From positions 1 to 55,632 of the forward strand of contig JAFYRW010000005.1 in NCBI GenBank assembly GCA_017546785.1: 55,632 nt of DNA. The letters run 5' to 3'. Of the stretch, positions 34,668 to 42,693 are shown one piece after another (position 1 is the stretch's first letter; each line of letters begins with the position of its first letter). A program made the position numbers and the translations under genes. The stretch comes from Bacteroidaceae bacterium. GTDB taxonomy: Bacteria > Bacteroidota > Bacteroidia > Bacteroidales > Bacteroidaceae. The notes under the pieces were generated by a model that searched no databases, was not told the DNA's origin, and saw nothing but the letters and a program-made list of their open reading frames with translations.

Positions 34668-36491
34668 ATGAAGAAATTTCTTATATGCGCAGGTGCATTG
34701 GCCTTTTCGGCATTGACAATGCAGTCGTGCTTGGATTTTGACGATCCGGGTGATGAGTTGGGCTTTGGAAGCATTCAGCTTGAGACAGCTAATCCCATAA
34801 GTAGAACCGGAATTGATTCAATTAACTACCGTTTCCAGCCTACAGAGGACGAGCTTAAGGCTTTGACAAAGACTTTGGACGTTGTACGTGCTCAGTCAAT
34901 GTCTACTCAGTTCTGTCTTCGTGGTGGTAAGGGTACTGAGCTCCCCGGTGCTCACGCTTATCAGTATCAGTATACCAATAGTGGTCCCGACCTCTATGCT
35001 CAGTATTTTGTAGTTCCTCACTACGATTTTGAGTTCGGTCCTGAGCTTCTCTCTTCATACGCGATTTCTGATTATCGTGGTTCTGCTGCCGGTGCTTACA
35101 CAATGGCTAAGAATGCTATTATGCCTTTGTTGCACCACGCAAGCGTAGACTCTGTTCCCGAGGTTAAGGCTATCGGTCTTTTGCTCTACTCTCTTGCTGC
35201 GCAGGAGGCTGTAGATATTTCGGGTGCTATCACTTATCTCGAGGATAAGAAGAACCTTGAGGACGTTAGAACATACAACGATATTAGAACTGTTTACTAT
35301 GGTATCGTAGATAACTTGGATACTATCGTTGCTTGTCTCAAGAACTTTGAGAATCGCCCCGATTGGTACAAGAAGAACTTGTTTGCTCGTCGTGGTATGA
35401 TTAAGCAGACTTATACAAAGTCTATCATTACAGATTTGGATAATGACTATCAGTTGATAGAGAATTTCTGGCGTTTGGCTAACTCTTTGAAGTTGCGTAT
35501 GGCTATGAACATCGTTAAGGTTGAGCCTGAGACAGCAAAGAAATGGGCTGAGGAGGCTGTTGCCAGCGGTGTTGTAGAGAAGGCTAATCATCAGTTGGGA
35601 CTTTCAAAGTCTACATCCGGTGCTTCGGTAGACCATCCTCTTGCAACTCTTGCAACAGAGGATTGGCAGGATGCTAAGCTTTGTGCTTCTTTTGAGAGCT
35701 TGCTTAAGAGCTTCAACCACCCCTACTTGCAGTATATGTTCAAAAAGAACGACGGTGATATTGTAAACAAGAATACCGGTGTTACAACACCCGCTAACAC
35801 TGATGTTTTTGGTATTCGTGCCGGTGCTAAGGTAGGTAAGGGTAAGCTTGGTAACATTAACAACCACATCTATTACTCAATGCTCGATAAGAAGGTTATC
35901 ACCAATTGTCCTCTCTTCTATGTTAAGTGGGCTGAGGTAGACTTCTTGCGCGCTGAGGGTGCTATCCGTGGTTGGAATATGGGTGGTTCGGCTGAGTCTT
36001 TCTACAATCGTGGTATTGAGAATGGTTGCGCAGAACTTCCCGGTAACTTCAACGAGATTTATACCAACGCAATGGAGGAGTATATGAATTTGGAGCAGCC
36101 TTATGCATATACAAACGTAGACCCCATTGGTGATGGTGAGGATTGGCCCAGCGTAACTACTATTGGTGTTAAATGGAACGGTGGTGATAATAATGAGACA
36201 AAATTGGAGAAGATTATTACTCAGAAGTACATTGCTTTGTTCCCCCTCTCAACAATTGCTTGGACCGACCTTCGTCGTACAGGTTATCCCAAATTGTTCC
36301 CCGTTCTTAATCCCGAGGATGGTGACGGTTCTTTGAAGTATGGCGATATCATTCGTCGTATTCCTTGGATTCCTACCGACGTTATTGCTGCTGAGATGGT
36401 AAATACCACTGGTATCCCTGCATTGGGTGATGGTGCAACCGATACTCAGGCACAGCGCTTGTGGTGGGACGTAGACGTTGCTAATTTCTAA
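34668..36491 (+). CDS. SusD/RagB family glycan-binding lipoprotein
   Basis: Surface lipoprotein that caps the SusC barrel and binds the glycan. Signal MKKFLICAGALAFSALTMQSC lipidates Cys21; the following acid-rich LDFDDPGDE fits a Bacteroidota surface-export signal. The 607 residues belong to the variant SusD-like group: helical TPR-like core with AYTMAKNAIMPLLHHA, QEAVDISGAITYLEDK and FWRLANSLKLRMAMNIVKVEPETAKKWAEEAV, then VKWAEVDFLRAEGAIRGWNMGGSAESFYNRGIE near 420-450, and a C-terminus with LFPLSTIAWTDLRRTGYPKLFPV. Partner of the preceding SusC. A hairpin separates it from the GH85 gene. Confidence 0.95.
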   Translation: MKKFLICAGALAFSALTMQSCLDFDDPGDELGFGSIQLETANPISRTGIDSINYRFQPTEDELKALTKTLDVVRAQSMSTQFCLRGGKGTELPGAHAYQYQYTNSGPDLYAQYFVVPHYDFEFGPELLSSYAISDYRGSAAGAYTMAKNAIMPLLHHASVDSVPEVKAIGLLLYSLAAQEAVDISGAITYLEDKKNLEDVRTYNDIRTVYYGIVDNLDTIVACLKNFENRPDWYKKNLFARRGMIKQTYTKSIITDLDNDYQLIENFWRLANSLKLRMAMNIVKVEPETAKKWAEEAVASGVVEKANHQLGLSKSTSGASVDHPLATLATEDWQDAKLCASFESLLKSFNHPYLQYMFKKNDGDIVNKNTGVTTPANTDVFGIRAGAKVGKGKLGNINNHIYYSMLDKKVITNCPLFYVKWAEVDFLRAEGAIRGWNMGGSAESFYNRGIENGCAELPGNFNEIYTNAMEEYMNLEQPYAYTNVDPIGDGEDWPSVTTIGVKWNGGDNNETKLEKIITQKYIALFPLSTIAWTDLRRTGYPKLFPVLNPEDGDGSLKYGDIIRRIPWIPTDVIAAEMVNTTGIPALGDGATDTQAQRLWWDVDVANF

Positions 36492-36501
36492 AAAAAAAGA
36501 A

Positions 36502-36532
36502 TTTCCACAGCCTGCTTTGTGGGCTGTGGAAA
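36502..36532 (+). terminator. Hairpin between SusD and GH85 (attenuator or mRNA stabiliser)
   Basis: Eleven-bp stem TTTCCACAGCC (36502-36512) with GGCTGTGGAAA (36522-36532) in the 89-base gap. No T-run follows on the plus strand, so it is not a full terminator; it may trim expression of the third gene or protect susCD mRNA. Confidence 0.5.
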
Positions 36533-36580
36533 TACAGTTATAAGAATCTTTTTTATATTAACCTTTTAAACAATTAAAGT

Positions 36581-39500
36581 ATGTCAAAAAAATTATTACT
36601 TTTGGCCGGTGCTTCTTTGTTTGCAGCTACAGTAGGCGCACAGTCTTTGAAAGAGGGCTATGTGACTTGGGGTGTTGGTGGTACTGATACTCACACTGCA
36701 GTAAAGACCTGGATGGAGAAAGGCAAGATTAACGAAGATGATAACTTCTTCATCTCTCGTGTAAAGCCTAAACTTTATTTCCGTAACGTAGCTACACAGG
36801 TACGTCAGGATATTAACGAGAGCAACGACAAGAAGCTCGTTATGTGGGTACCTATCGATGATGATGGCTCAAAGTCTCCCAACCAGACAAACGAGAATGC
36901 TCTTCCCAACGGTGTGTTCGATTCAGAGGTATTCAGTATGTGGTCATACGTTACCCACTATGGTAACTGGACTGCTCCTCAGGGCCGTATCCCCGGTAAC
37001 TTTGCTGACGTAGCTCACAAGAACGGTGTAGCAGTATCGGGTGTAGCCGGAATTCCTTGGGCAGCAAACGTTGTTCCTGGTAACGCTTGGTATACCTGTT
37101 TCAACGAGTTGTACAACTTGGGTGGTGAGAATGTTGCCGACTTTTTGTGCTACTATGGTATTGATGGTTTGGGTTATAACTCAGAGTTCTATGCTGGTGG
37201 TGTTCAGAATGACTTGATGGACCTCCACGATGAGTTGGTAGAGATTATGGCCGACCGTAACCCCATCTTTGAGAATATGTGGTACGACGGAACCAACGAG
37301 AATGGTCAGATTTCATTCGATAATGGTCTTGGTACACACAACGACGATATCCTCGCTGGTGCATCATTGTTCTTCAACTACAACTGGAATAGCTTGCTCG
37401 GTAAATCAGTAGACTATGCTAAGAATAAAGGTTTGAATCCCTTGAACATCTACGCTGGTATGAATATGCAGGGTGGTGAGGGTAAATTCTGGAAGACCTT
37501 GGCTCAGTATCCTATTTCAATCGGTTTGTGGGGTGCTCACAACCAGAATATGTTCTGGGAGAGCCGTCACGAGCTTGGTTCAGCTCCCGCCGTTAAGTTG
37601 AATACCTATATGCTGCGTACCGAGCGTTGGTTCACCGGTGGTACTCGTAACCCTGTTACTTGCCCCGAGGTAATCAACTCATTGACCTACTCAGCAAAGA
37701 ACTACAACTTCCACGGAATGTCACGTTTTATGTCTGCTCGTTCAACATTGAAATGGGACCTTTCAGTAGAGCCTTTCGTAACCAATTTCAACTTGGGTAA
37801 CGGTAAGTTCTTCAACTTGAATGGTGTACGTAAGCACAACAAAGAGTGGTATAACATCGGTATTCAGGATTATCTCCCCAACTGGCGTTGGTGGTTCACA
37901 ACCAGCTTGCTCGGTCGCACAGCTGCCGAGGTTGCAGAGAATGGTCTTGATGCAGAGTTTACTTGGGAGGATGCTTACTTTGGTGGTTCATCAATCCGCA
38001 TCTTCGGTAACAGCGCCGAGGAGTATCTCCACTTGTTCAAGACAGAGTTCGATCTTAAGGCTGGTGACGTTATCACCTTCCGTTACAAATTGCGTAAGGG
38101 TGCTGCTAACGTAGACCTCGTTCTTACTGCTAAGGGTAACGAGGGTACACCTATCGCAGGTGACTACACTTTGGTAAACAATGAGACTGAGGTAGATGAT
38201 GAGAAGTGGGTTGAGAAGAAGTTCACCGTATCGGCAGAAAATACTCTTGCTCTTGTAGCTCTTCACTTTGAGAATGCTAAGAACCTCGACCTTTTGCTTG
38301 GTGAGTTCTCAATCGTTCGTGGTGAGTATGCTAAGCCCGCTGTTCCTGTAATCGAGAGCACAAAGCTTCTTGTTTACAACTCAACAGGTGTTGATGGTAA
38401 GATTATCTTCAATATGCCTAACGACAAGCCCGCCGGTGAGGTATGCTACAACCTTGACGTAAATACTTCAATGTTCCGCCTCTATGTACAGCAGGAGGGT
38501 TGCGAGCCTATGTTGATGGGTGCAACAACATCTTGGGCTGGTTTGTACTATGCCGCAGACGTTGATCCTGAAAAGTCTTTGAAGGTTCGTTTTGGTGTGT
38601 CAGCTGTGTCACTCGATGGTAAGAGCGAGTCTGAGATTGCTTGGGGTGAGTATCACTCAACCGGTACTTATACCTACAACGATAACATCCAGATTAACAA
38701 GAGTATGATTAAGCCCGGTGAGTCTTTCGAGATTTCATACGTGGATCCCTTGCACGAGGATGGTGAGTGGACAATTACTAACGAGGCTGGCGAGGTAGTT
38801 AAGACTGCTACCGGTAAGTCTATCCTTGTTGAGGAGGGTATTGATGTTATCGGTGGTTACAATGTAACTGTAAACGGTAACGTATACGTTCAGAAGATCG
38901 GTAAATTGTCACGTGAGCCTAAGGAGCGTAGCTTCCCCGGTTACTTCCAGATTACCGATGAGAAGATTGGTGCTCTTCCCGAGATTTACACTCTTACTGC
39001 TAACGACCAGGATGCTGACATCGCTGTAGAGGCTAACGAGGATATCACTCTTAAGTATACAGGACGTAAGGCTGACGGTATCGGTTCTCAGGGTCTCGAC
39101 CTTAAGGAGAATCGCTTCGGTGTTAAGTGTGCTGATCTTGGCCTTGTAGGTGCTAAGTCTTTCTCAGTTGCATTCTGGTTGAAGCTTAACACTCTTGCAG
39201 TAGGTGAGACTCAGTTGGTAGCTGTTGCTAACAAACTCGATAGCTGGCCTAAGACTGACTGGGGTTGGTTGTGGACTAACATCAAGGATGATGGTACAAT
39301 GGGTTCATATACTTGGCGTGGTACTGACGCATCTACAAACAACGAGTTGCGTTACAAGTTCGAGAATGCTAAGCTTGCAGTAGGTGCTTGGGTACATATT
39401 GCAATGACATTCGACTACAATGCTAGCGGTGCTTTCTACGGCGAGTTCTATGTAAACGGTGTTAAACAGGAGATTACAGCTTGGAACCGTCAGTCAGATG

Positions 39501-40342
39501 GTGATACATACAAGAAGACTCAGCCCGGATACCAGTCTAACGTTTACAACATCACAAATGGTCAGGTTCTCTCTATCGGTGGTAGCGCTCACGGTCGCGC
39601 AGGTATCGATGGTGCACTCGACAACGTAACTGTTTGGGATAAAGCTCTTACAGAGGAGGAGGTTAAGGTTGCTATGGGTGACCTCGATGCAAACAACCTC
39701 CCCGCTAACGTTCTTGCTTACTGGGATTTTGAGACAATGGCTGATGATGATATGACATTCAAGTCAGTTGGTCAGAAGGTAGGTGTTGCTGCCGGTATGC
39801 ACTCTTACGAGGCTGGTACAGCTGAGGGTCAGGGTTACTTCCACTGGATTAACTCAGAGTACACATCAGGTTGTCCCTTCGTAACAGGTTCTGCATTCCC
39901 CGTAACAACAGTTCCTTCTTGGAGAGCTAACCGTGCTGTTCTCTCTAACGAGGAGGGTAACGACCAGGCTGGTTCTGCTACTGTTTCTTACAAGAAGGAC
40001 GGTGACTACACTGTAACTCTTACACTTGCTAACTCTTTGGGTAGCGATTCTCGTACCTTCCAGGTAATTAAGGTTGGTGAGGGTGCTACCGCTGTTGAGG
40101 GTGTAGATGCTGCTGAGGTAGCTACATACGCTGTTGAGGGTGCTGCTATCGTTGAGTTTGCTCAGGAGGGTACATACACAGTATCGGTTTATAACCTTGC
40201 TGGTGTTACTGTTGCTGCTGAGACTGAGACTGTTGCTGCTGGTGCTACAATGCAGATTGCATTGGGTGCTAAGGGCGCTTACGTAGTAGTAGTAGAGAAA
40301 GATGGTGAGGTTGTTCGTACAGTTAAATTGTTGAACAAGTAA
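36581..40342 (+). CDS. GH85 endo-beta-N-acetylglucosaminidase, multidomain, with sorting-type C-terminus
   Basis: Cleaves the GlcNAc-GlcNAc core of N-glycans. Signal peptide MSKKLLLLAGASLFAATVGA, no lipobox. The catalytic domain (about 25-345) carries YYGIDGLGYNSEFYAG, with N200 and E202 in the N-x-E arrangement of GH85, and MWYDGTNENGQISFDNGL near 236-253, another family hallmark. Next come beta-sandwich modules (about 430-800), a LamG/ConA-like lectin domain (about 835-1060; FSVAFWLKL, VHIAMTFDY, IDGALDNVTVWDKALTEEEV), a PKD-like segment (SATVSYKKDGDYTVTLTLAN, about 1125-1150), and a terminal domain (YTVSVYNLAGVTV ... VVRTVKLLNK) resembling a T9SS type A sorting signal. At 1253 residues it is large for the family. 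Third gene of the SusC operon, followed by a strong terminator. Confidence 0.9.
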   Translation: MSKKLLLLAGASLFAATVGAQSLKEGYVTWGVGGTDTHTAVKTWMEKGKINEDDNFFISRVKPKLYFRNVATQVRQDINESNDKKLVMWVPIDDDGSKSPNQTNENALPNGVFDSEVFSMWSYVTHYGNWTAPQGRIPGNFADVAHKNGVAVSGVAGIPWAANVVPGNAWYTCFNELYNLGGENVADFLCYYGIDGLGYNSEFYAGGVQNDLMDLHDELVEIMADRNPIFENMWYDGTNENGQISFDNGLGTHNDDILAGASLFFNYNWNSLLGKSVDYAKNKGLNPLNIYAGMNMQGGEGKFWKTLAQYPISIGLWGAHNQNMFWESRHELGSAPAVKLNTYMLRTERWFTGGTRNPVTCPEVINSLTYSAKNYNFHGMSRFMSARSTLKWDLSVEPFVTNFNLGNGKFFNLNGVRKHNKEWYNIGIQDYLPNWRWWFTTSLLGRTAAEVAENGLDAEFTWEDAYFGGSSIRIFGNSAEEYLHLFKTEFDLKAGDVITFRYKLRKGAANVDLVLTAKGNEGTPIAGDYTLVNNETEVDDEKWVEKKFTVSAENTLALVALHFENAKNLDLLLGEFSIVRGEYAKPAVPVIESTKLLVYNSTGVDGKIIFNMPNDKPAGEVCYNLDVNTSMFRLYVQQEGCEPMLMGATTSWAGLYYAADVDPEKSLKVRFGVSAVSLDGKSESEIAWGEYHSTGTYTYNDNIQINKSMIKPGESFEISYVDPLHEDGEWTITNEAGEVVKTATGKSILVEEGIDVIGGYNVTVNGNVYVQKIGKLSREPKERSFPGYFQITDEKIGALPEIYTLTANDQDADIAVEANEDITLKYTGRKADGIGSQGLDLKENRFGVKCADLGLVGAKSFSVAFWLKLNTLAVGETQLVAVANKLDSWPKTDWGWLWTNIKDDGTMGSYTWRGTDASTNNELRYKFENAKLAVGAWVHIAMTFDYNASGAFYGEFYVNGVKQEITAWNRQSDGDTYKKTQPGYQSNVYNITNGQVLSIGGSAHGRAGIDGALDNVTVWDKALTEEEVKVAMGDLDANNLPANVLAYWDFETMADDDMTFKSVGQKVGVAAGMHSYEAGTAEGQGYFHWINSEYTSGCPFVTGSAFPVTTVPSWRANRAVLSNEEGNDQAGSATVSYKKDGDYTVTLTLANSLGSDSRTFQVIKVGEGATAVEGVDAAEVATYAVEGAAIVEFAQEGTYTVSVYNLAGVTVAAETETVAAGATMQIALGAKGAYVVVVEKDGEVVRTVKLLNK

Positions 40343-40365
40343 TTTATCTTTCGATAAAATATTTA

Positions 40366-40398
40366 TTGGGCACCTCTTTTGAGGTGCCCAATTTTTTT
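40366..40398 (+). terminator. Terminator of the SusC-SusD-GH85 operon
   Basis: Eleven-bp stem TTGGGCACCTC (40366-40376) with GAGGTGCCCAA (40381-40391), T4 loop, then seven T. Classic intrinsic terminator, 24 bases after the GH85 stop. Confidence 0.92.
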
Positions 40399-40446
40399 AT
40401 TCTCTATTATTCATTTTTTCTGTTTGGTAAAGTGGGGGATATGAGT

Positions 40447-40454
40447 TATCTTCG
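40447..40454 (+). promoter_or_regulatory. -7 promoter box (TATCTTCG) of riboflavin synthase
   Basis: Plus-strand TATCTTCG, 26 bases before the ribE ATG. The leader is too short for an FMN riboswitch. Confidence 0.6.
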
Positions 40455-40479
40455 CGTCTGTAATTTAAAATATTGATTT

Positions 40480-41079
40480 ATGTTCTCAGGAATTGTTGAA
40501 GAATTTGCTACGGTAAAGGCTTTGGTTAAGGAGCAGGGTAATGTACATCTTACTCTTACCTGTTCGTTTGTTGATGAATTGAAGATTGACCAGAGTGTGT
40601 CGCACAATGGTGTGTGTCTTACTGTTGTTGATATAAAGGATGGTTGCTACACTGTTACTGCTATGCAGGAGACATTGCTGCGCTCTAATCTCGGCGAGCT
40701 TAAGGTTGGCGACAAGGTTAATGTGGAGCGTAGTATGATTATGAACGGACGACTCGACGGACATATTGTGCAGGGACACGTGGACCAGACTGCCGAGTGT
40801 GTTGAGGTTCGTGACGCTGATGGTAGCTGGTACTATACCTTTAGATACAAAAAGGATGATGTGATGGCTGCAAAAGGCTATCTTACCGTTGATAAGGGCT
40901 CGGTGTGTGTGAATGGCGTGAGCCTTACTGTGTGTGAGCCTACAGATGATTCGTTTACAGTTGCTATTATCCCTTATACTTATGAGCACACTAATTTCCA
41001 CACTATAGGGGTTGGTACTAAGGTGAACATTGAGTTTGATATTATTGGTAAGTATATTGCGAGAATCTTCAAAAAGTAA
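40480..41079 (+). CDS. ribE: Riboflavin synthase, alpha chain
   Basis: Dismutates two 6,7-dimethyl-8-ribityllumazine molecules to riboflavin. The 199 residues hold the two lumazine-binding repeats: MFSGIVEEFATVKAL at the start with the conserved N-terminal segment, SVSHNGVCLTVVDI in repeat one, GHIVQGHVDQTAECVEV starting repeat two, and GSVCVNGVSLTVCE in repeat two. Length is standard. Followed after eight bases by a nitroreductase, so a small flavin-making and flavin-using operon. No other riboflavin genes are nearby and no FMN riboswitch is visible. Confidence 0.97.
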   Translation: MFSGIVEEFATVKALVKEQGNVHLTLTCSFVDELKIDQSVSHNGVCLTVVDIKDGCYTVTAMQETLLRSNLGELKVGDKVNVERSMIMNGRLDGHIVQGHVDQTAECVEVRDADGSWYYTFRYKKDDVMAAKGYLTVDKGSVCVNGVSLTVCEPTDDSFTVAIIPYTYEHTNFHTIGVGTKVNIEFDIIGKYIARIFKK

Positions 41080-41087
41080 TCTCTCCG

Positions 41088-41627
41088 ATGAAGAGTTTTC
41101 TGGAGCTTGCACAGGCGCGACAGAGTGACAGGGCTTTTGTTGCGGGTGCAAAGATTGAGCGTGAGGTGCTTGAGCGTATAGTTGAAGCGGCCCGTATGGC
41201 TCCTTCGGCGTGCAATGGACAGCCGTGGCATTTTACTGTTGTTACGGACGAGAATATCCTTGCCGATTATGTTAAGGCTATTGTGGGGCTCGGTATGAAT
41301 AAGTTCGTAAAGGATGCTGCTGCATTGGTGCTTATCACTCTCGAGAGTACTAATTTCTCTTCGCGCGTGGGTAGTGGGATAAAGGATAAGAATTTTCCTT
41401 TGATGGATCTTGGCATTGCTACTGCTTATATGACTCTTGCAGCCGAGGATGAGGGTGTTGGCTCGTGTATTCTTGGTTGGTTCGACGAAAAGAGAATTAA
41501 GGAGCTTGCGGGTATTCCTAATGGTAGGCGTGTGATGCTTATCGTGGCTCTTGGTGTTGCTGCCGGGGCTAAAAGGAGAAAGGTGCGTAAGGCTTTTGAC
41601 GAGGTTGTGTCGTACGAAAAGTATTAG
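41088..41627 (+). CDS. Nitroreductase family flavoprotein
   Basis: FMN-dependent NAD(P)H oxidoreductase. The 179 residues are at the short end of the family and show FMN-phosphate contacts ARQSDRAF near 9-16, APSACNGQPWHFTVV near 38-52, MDLGIATAYMTLAAEDEGVGSCILGWFD near 104-131, and the C-terminal GVAAGAKRRKVRKAFDEVV. Translation likely coupled to ribE, eight bases upstream, which supplies its cofactor pathway. No clear terminator follows, only a weak 5-bp stem near 41768-41785 (AACTC/GAGTT with T5). Physiological substrate unknown. Confidence 0.92.
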   Translation: MKSFLELAQARQSDRAFVAGAKIEREVLERIVEAARMAPSACNGQPWHFTVVTDENILADYVKAIVGLGMNKFVKDAAALVLITLESTNFSSRVGSGIKDKNFPLMDLGIATAYMTLAAEDEGVGSCILGWFDEKRIKELAGIPNGRRVMLIVALGVAAGAKRRKVRKAFDEVVSYEKY

Positions 41628-42018
41628 TTTTATCATTTTATATTGTTGGTGGTTGCTGTCGGTGTCTTGTGCACTGCAAATGCCGCCTTTTTTTTCGTCT
41701 ACAGCTTTTGTGCCGACAAAATATCTGCGTGTAATAGGCTTAAAAACGATTCAATAGGGCGGTATGTAGAACTCTTGTGGAGTTTTTAAATTAGTTTTTT
41801 GCATAAAAGACTAATAAATATTAAAAAATATAGGAGTTTTACCTCTTTTCACTATATTTGCGCAGCATTGCGAATATGTACTGCGGGCTGATGGAGTATA
41901 TTTGTTGCGCTCGTCGGTTTGTGCTGTTTTTCGCGGTGTGAACAATGTGATATTGAGAGTGTGCTCTTTGGTGGTATCATATTGTTTGGATAGTGGTGTA
42001 ATTATAAAATAATATAAG
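41628..42018 (+). other. 391-base gap with marC promoter and long leader
   Basis: No gene supported. The left half is T-rich with a weak hairpin. A TATATTTG box at 41853-41860 (exact TAnnTTTG match) implies a start near 41867 and a leader of about 150 bases before marC. The leader contains short repeated GCG-rich pieces (GCGCAGCATTGCG, TTGCGCTCG) that could fold, but no known riboswitch was recognised. Confidence 0.45.
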
Positions 42019-42630
42019 ATGGTAGATTTCTTTTCGACTTTCGATTGGTTGCAGGTGCTTAGCGCCTTTATTGTGTTGTTTGCTATTATCGACCCTGTCG
42101 GCACAATGCCTACAATTGTGGGTATACGCGAGAGTGGCAGACGTATTGATGCGGGAAAGGCTGTGTTCTACTCTTTTTCGCTGATGACTCTCTTCTTTTT
42201 TGTGGGCGATTCCCTGCTGGCACTCTTTGCGGTAGATATTAACTCGTTTGCTGTTGCCGGTGCGCTTATCCTGTTCCTTGTGGGATTAGAAATGGTGCTT
42301 GGCATTGAGGTGTTCAAGGATATGGGACAGTTGGCTGGTAATGCTACCTATCTGCCTGTGGTGTTCCCTCTGTTGGCGGGACCGGGCTCGTTTACTACTC
42401 TTCTGTCGTTGAAGGCCGAATATGCTACGCTCAATATCTTCATCGGATTGCTTTTGAACTCGGCTATTGTGTTCTTGATGCTTAAGTTCACAACACGTGC
42501 GCAAAAGGTTCTTGGCGACGGTGGCGTGTACTTTATGAAGAAGTTCTTTGGTGTTATTTTGTTGGCAATCTCTGTTAAATTGTTTACATCGAATATCTCT
42601 TATCTTATAAATGCTGTATCGGGAAACTGA
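42019..42630 (+). CDS. marC: MarC family integral membrane protein
   Basis: Inner-membrane protein of 203 residues with six predicted helices. It fits the MarC/UPF0056 family: FIVLFAIIDPVGTMPTIVGI near 18-37 with the conserved IDP.G.MP, FAVAGALILFLVGLEMVLG near 76, PVVFPLLAGPGSFTTLLSL near 116-134 with the conserved P.A.PG, and a terminal helix. Despite the name, the family is not established as a drug exporter; function unknown. Monocistronic with a long leader, facing ApbE across a shared hairpin. Confidence 0.93.
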   Translation: MVDFFSTFDWLQVLSAFIVLFAIIDPVGTMPTIVGIRESGRRIDAGKAVFYSFSLMTLFFFVGDSLLALFAVDINSFAVAGALILFLVGLEMVLGIEVFKDMGQLAGNATYLPVVFPLLAGPGSFTTLLSLKAEYATLNIFIGLLLNSAIVFLMLKFTTRAQKVLGDGGVYFMKKFFGVILLAISVKLFTSNISYLINAVSGN

Positions 42631-42644
42631 TGCGATGAATGATA

Positions 42645-42680
42645 ATAAAAAAGGCGTTGCAAGAGCAACGCCTTTTTTAT
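42645..42680. terminator. Bidirectional terminator between marC and apbE
   Basis: Sixteen-bp stem ATAAAAAAGGCGTTGC (42645-42660) with its exact complement (42665-42680), loop AAGA. A-run and T-run flank the GC core, so it works on both strands for the convergent genes. Confidence 0.9.
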
Positions 42681-42693
42681 TGTTGTTGGGATA

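Noticed and set aside
40080-40300. Low-complexity GCT/GTT-rich stretch at the end of GH85 as a frameshifted or degenerate region
   Set aside because: The frame stays open and reads as a beta-strand sorting-type domain ending just before a terminator.
40455-40479. FMN riboswitch before riboflavin synthase
   Set aside because: The leader between the -7 box and the ATG is only about 20 bases and has none of the RFN element sequence.
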